Assembly (NCBI GenBank): GCA_003660965.1
Contig: QMVF01000035.1
Span: forward strand, 1 to 7,494
Source: Microcaldota archaeon
GTDB lineage: Archaea; Micrarchaeota; Micrarchaeia; Burarchaeales; Burarchaeaceae
Length of the DNA stretch: 7,494 nucleotides
Direction: 5' to 3'
Below the pieces are notes generated by a model. The model made no database searches and was not told the origin of the DNA. It worked only from the letters and a program-made list of their open reading frames with translations. The position numbers were made by a program, and so were the translations under genes. Positions 6,037-7,494 of this stretch are shown here, piece after piece. Each line of letters begins with the position of its first letter. Position 1 is the stretch's first letter.

Positions 6037-7494
6037 ATGGCTGATGGTAAAGAATTAGGAACTGTGGTTTCAACCATTGACGGCCCCTCAACTGAGCGCT
6101 TTTCGTTTGTGCTCAACTCCAAGCAGGTTAGGCGGGGCCAGTTCGTAGCATGCGAGGGAGAACAGGGCATGCTTATAGGGCATGTGATTGACATTACAAG
6201 AGCCAATCGCTATTTTGAAAGGGCTGAAAGCGTTGCAGAATATGAGAAGACCGCGCCTCTGAGTGCGAACTTTCCAGTTACTGACTGGGAGTATACTGTA
6301 GCAAATGCGCGCGCACTTGGAGTATTCAAGAACAGGCATATACTGAGAAGCACTTTCCCTGCTGCGCCTGGCTCAAAGGTGCAGGCGGTTGAAGCTTCGG
6401 TGCTAAAAGACTTTCTGGGCTTTGTGGATGATGGCCTTGCAATAGGCGAGGTTGAAAACCACAAACTGCCCGCAACCCTTGACCTTACGCGCTTGCTGCA
6501 AAAGCACCTTGCAATTCTTGCAATGAGCGGAGCTGGAAAGAGCTATCTGGCAAGCGTGCTTATGGAGGAACTTCTGGACAGGAAGCTTGAGCATGGCAGG
6601 ATAGCTATAGTGGTAATTGATCCGCATGGAGAGTATTTGGGCTTTAAGTCTGGTGAGTACGCAAACCGCACTACAGTTTTCGAGGGAAGGAAGGTAAAGA
6701 TAGCTTTTCACAAGGTTTCTCCACATCTGCTTTTTGAATTCATGACCCAGCTCACTATAACCCAAAAGAGAGAGGTTGAAAATGCGCTGTATGAGCTAAG
6801 GCGCGAAGCAAAGAATAAGAGCCAGACCTATGGGCTTGATGATTTGATTTCACATATACAGGGAGCTGAAATCAAAGAAAATGTGAAGGGGCCTCTGCTC
6901 TCATGGCTTTCGCAATTGCGCAAGAAGCGCATTTTCAGCACCTCTGATTACCCGCGCATGAAGCAGCTAGCTCAGCCCGGCAAGCTTTCGGTTATTGATT
7001 TGAGTGAAATTGATTCTAACAAGCGTAAGCAGATGCTGGTAAGCTATTTTGCACGTAGGCTACTGAAAATGAGGAAGAGGGGCAAGGTTCCTCCCTTTTT
7101 GCTGATAATTGAGGAGGCTCACAATTTTGCACCTGAGAAGGCCCAGAAGGAGGCTGCCATTTCAAGGGGCATAATCACAACAATTGCGCGCGAGGGAAGG
7201 AAATTTGGAGCCTCGCTCTGCCTGATTTCACAAAGGCCTGTACATTTATCAACCACTGCACTCTCGCAATGCAATTCCAACATAATTCTGCGCGTTACAA
7301 ACCCGTTTGATATAGACCATATAGGCGAGAGCTGCGAGGGAATAGATAAGGGAATGCTTGGCGCGATTACCACTTTGAGAGTGGGTGAGGCCTTGGTGGT
7401 GGGAGAGGCCGTTAATCATCCTGTTTTCGTAAAAATCAGGAGAAGGAAGTCACGCAAATCATCAAAGGGCGAGAGCCTGAGCTCAATGGCAAGA
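6037..7494 (+). CDS. herA: HerA bipolar DNA helicase/translocase (FtsK-HerA ATPase), 3' end outside window
   Basis: HerA is a hexameric ATP-driven DNA translocase that binds NurA and powers end resection with Mre11-Rad50. The frame is open for 486 codons to the window edge; the family is roughly 500 residues, so little is missing. The N-terminal HAS barrel spans about 1-130 (GTVVSTIDGPSTERFSFVL, then RRGQFV). The ATPase core follows: TRLLQKHLAILAMSGAGKS with Walker A (Lys168), VVIDPHGEYLGF (192-203), Walker B LLIIEEAHNFAPE (355-367), the arginine-finger segment AREGRKFG (384-391), SQRP (398-401) and the late NPFDIDHI. The tail is basic (KIRRRKSRK). The ATG at 6037 is the first in frame and suits the TATA spacing. 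Bacterial HerA homologues also occur in defence systems, but the presence of nurA nearby argues for the archaeal repair role. mre11 and rad50 may follow downstream; this cannot be seen here. Confidence 0.94.
   Translation, partial: MADGKELGTVVSTIDGPSTERFSFVLNSKQVRRGQFVACEGEQGMLIGHVIDITRANRYFERAESVAEYEKTAPLSANFPVTDWEYTVANARALGVFKNRHILRSTFPAAPGSKVQAVEASVLKDFLGFVDDGLAIGEVENHKLPATLDLTRLLQKHLAILAMSGAGKSYLASVLMEELLDRKLEHGRIAIVVIDPHGEYLGFKSGEYANRTTVFEGRKVKIAFHKVSPHLLFEFMTQLTITQKREVENALYELRREAKNKSQTYGLDDLISHIQGAEIKENVKGPLLSWLSQLRKKRIFSTSDYPRMKQLAQPGKLSVIDLSEIDSNKRKQMLVSYFARRLLKMRKRGKVPPFLLIIEEAHNFAPEKAQKEAAISRGIITTIAREGRKFGASLCLISQRPVHLSTTALSQCNSNIILRVTNPFDIDHIGESCEGIDKGMLGAITTLRVGEALVVGEAVNHPVFVKIRRRKSRKSSKGESLSSMAR

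Noticed and set aside
6012..6464. Overlapping minus-strand open frames opposite herA
   Set aside because: They are antisense to the HerA N-terminal domain, overlap one another and show no recognisable protein features.
3550..7494. A HerA-based antiphage defence island
   Set aside because: The partner is an ordinary NurA nuclease rather than a Sir2, DUF4297 or similar effector, and no other defence gene is present; DNA repair is the simpler reading.

Overview
The window reads as chromosomal DNA of an archaeon with moderate GC content. The support is a Pth2-type peptidyl-tRNA hydrolase, the archaeal DNA-end-resection pair NurA and HerA, AT-rich TATA-like boxes about 26 nt upstream of several starts, and a secreted asparagine-rich beta-helix protein of the kind common in archaea. 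The compact layout and the style of the surface protein would suit a DPANN lineage such as Micrarchaeota or Diapherotrites, but that placement is a guess from memory and no marker gene here proves it.

Layout. 17-961 (+) is a complete branched-chain amino acid aminotransferase. It is followed after 4 bp by a GH133-type glycogen debranching enzyme (966-2873, +), so the two probably share a transcript. A 271-bp gap (2874-3144) lies between this operon and the convergent pth2 gene (3145-3498, -). The gap holds a small hairpin and is open throughout in one minus-strand frame that I do not recognise. pth2 and nurA (3550-4593, +) diverge from a 51-bp region with one TATA-like box for each direction. 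Next comes a gene for a secreted parallel beta-helix (NosD-like) protein. It begins at 4652 with a signal peptide and a Pro/Gly-rich linker and ends at 5979, but is split by a one-base frame change between about 4928 and 4957. herA starts at 6037 (+) and runs off the right edge, still open after 486 codons.

How the genes relate. NurA (nuclease) and HerA (hexameric translocase) form one complex that resects DNA ends with Mre11-Rad50. Here they share a strand but are separated by the unrelated cell-surface gene, and each has its own TATA-like box placed for a leaderless mRNA. The aminotransferase and debranching enzyme are central metabolism, and Pth2 is translation housekeeping. I see no CRISPR array, transposon, tRNA, rRNA or defence island, and no convincing new system. 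The points most worth a second look are the frame break in the beta-helix gene, the split nurA/herA arrangement, the shared pth2/nurA promoter region and the open frame beyond pth2.
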